Source: DATDQA01 sp035292505
GTDB taxonomy: Bacteria; Bacteroidota; Bacteroidia; Chitinophagales; Saprospiraceae
DNA length: 6,424 nucleotides
Direction of reading: 5' to 3'
NCBI GenBank assembly: GCA_035292505.1
Contig: DATDQA010000308.1
Coordinates: 1-6,424 of the forward strand
A model generated the notes under the pieces. The model saw only the letters and a list, made by a program, of their open reading frames with translations, was not told the DNA's origin and did not search any database. The position numbers and the translations under genes were made by a program. Shown here one piece after another: positions 6,248 to 6,424 of this stretch; the stretch's first letter is position 1, and every line of letters begins with the position of its first letter.

Positions 6248-6424
6248 ATGCAAAATTCTCCCACGCATAGCTCTCATCCTGCGCCATCTCAGCTCCAAGT
6301 GGTTTTGGCTTTTGCAGCTATATATCTGCTTTGGGGTTCTACATATGTCGCGATTGTGATCGCAATTCAGACGATTCCACCATTCATGATGGCCGGAGTG
6401 CGTTTCATTGTCGCCGGTGTGCTC
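6248..6424 (+). CDS. EamA/DMT-family transporter, N-terminal fragment (runs off the right edge)
   Basis: Only the first 59 codons are in the window. A polar, Ser/Pro/His-rich N-terminus (1-15) is followed by the first transmembrane helix (about 17-40) containing AIYLLWGSTYVAI. Then come TIPPFMMAGVRFIVAGVL (42-59) and the start of the second helix. The WGSTYVAI and PPF.MAG.RF patterns are typical of the first EamA repeat in YedA-like drug/metabolite exporters, usually about 290-310 residues with ten helices in the inner membrane. The substrate cannot be inferred. The ATG at 6248 puts the helix at the expected distance from the N-terminus. It is separated from the SDR by the repeat array and probably has its own promoter. 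Confidence 0.88.
   Translation, partial: MQNSPTHSSHPAPSQLQVVLAFAAIYLLWGSTYVAIVIAIQTIPPFMMAGVRFIVAGVL

Overview
The window looks like a chromosomal segment from a Bacteroidota-type bacterium. The evidence is moderate GC, starts without clear Shine-Dalgarno sequences, promoter-like sequences of the TTG / TAnnTTTG kind, and low-complexity intergenic repeats. The lineage is an inference; no marker gene is present.

Layout. Positions 1-4890 carry four tightly packed genes on the minus strand. In transcription order they are a RidA-family 2-aminomuconate deaminase-like protein (4474-4890), tryptophan 2,3-dioxygenase (3368-4477), a 2-aminomuconate semialdehyde dehydrogenase-like ALDH (1912-3363), and a large multi-pass membrane protein cut by the left edge (1-1868). 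The first pair overlap by 4 bases (ATGA), the next gap is 4 bases, and the ALDH and membrane gene are 43 bases apart with a small tandem repeat between them. This looks like one operon. Its core encodes the first step of tryptophan catabolism by the kynurenine pathway (tryptophan to N-formylkynurenine) and two late steps (2-aminomuconate semialdehyde to 2-aminomuconate, then deamination). The middle enzymes (formamidase, kynurenine monooxygenase, kynureninase, 3-hydroxyanthranilate dioxygenase, ACMS decarboxylase) are not in this window.

Divergently, 54 bases away, lies a short-chain dehydrogenase/reductase gene (4945-5730, plus). It keeps the Rossmann nucleotide-binding motifs, but three of its four classical catalytic residues appear to be replaced. 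Right after its stop codon comes a roughly 390-base composite repeat array (5731-6120): three copies of a 64-65 base hairpin-containing core, embedded in 6-base-period repeats. A 127-base spacer follows, with a perfect 10-base inverted repeat and a possible promoter. The window ends in the first 59 codons of an EamA/DMT-family transporter (6248-6424, plus).

The most notable observations are the animal-type (long) architecture of the tryptophan dioxygenase, the SDR with a degenerate active site opposite the kynurenine operon, and the modular repeat array. I see no clearly new defence or mobile system.
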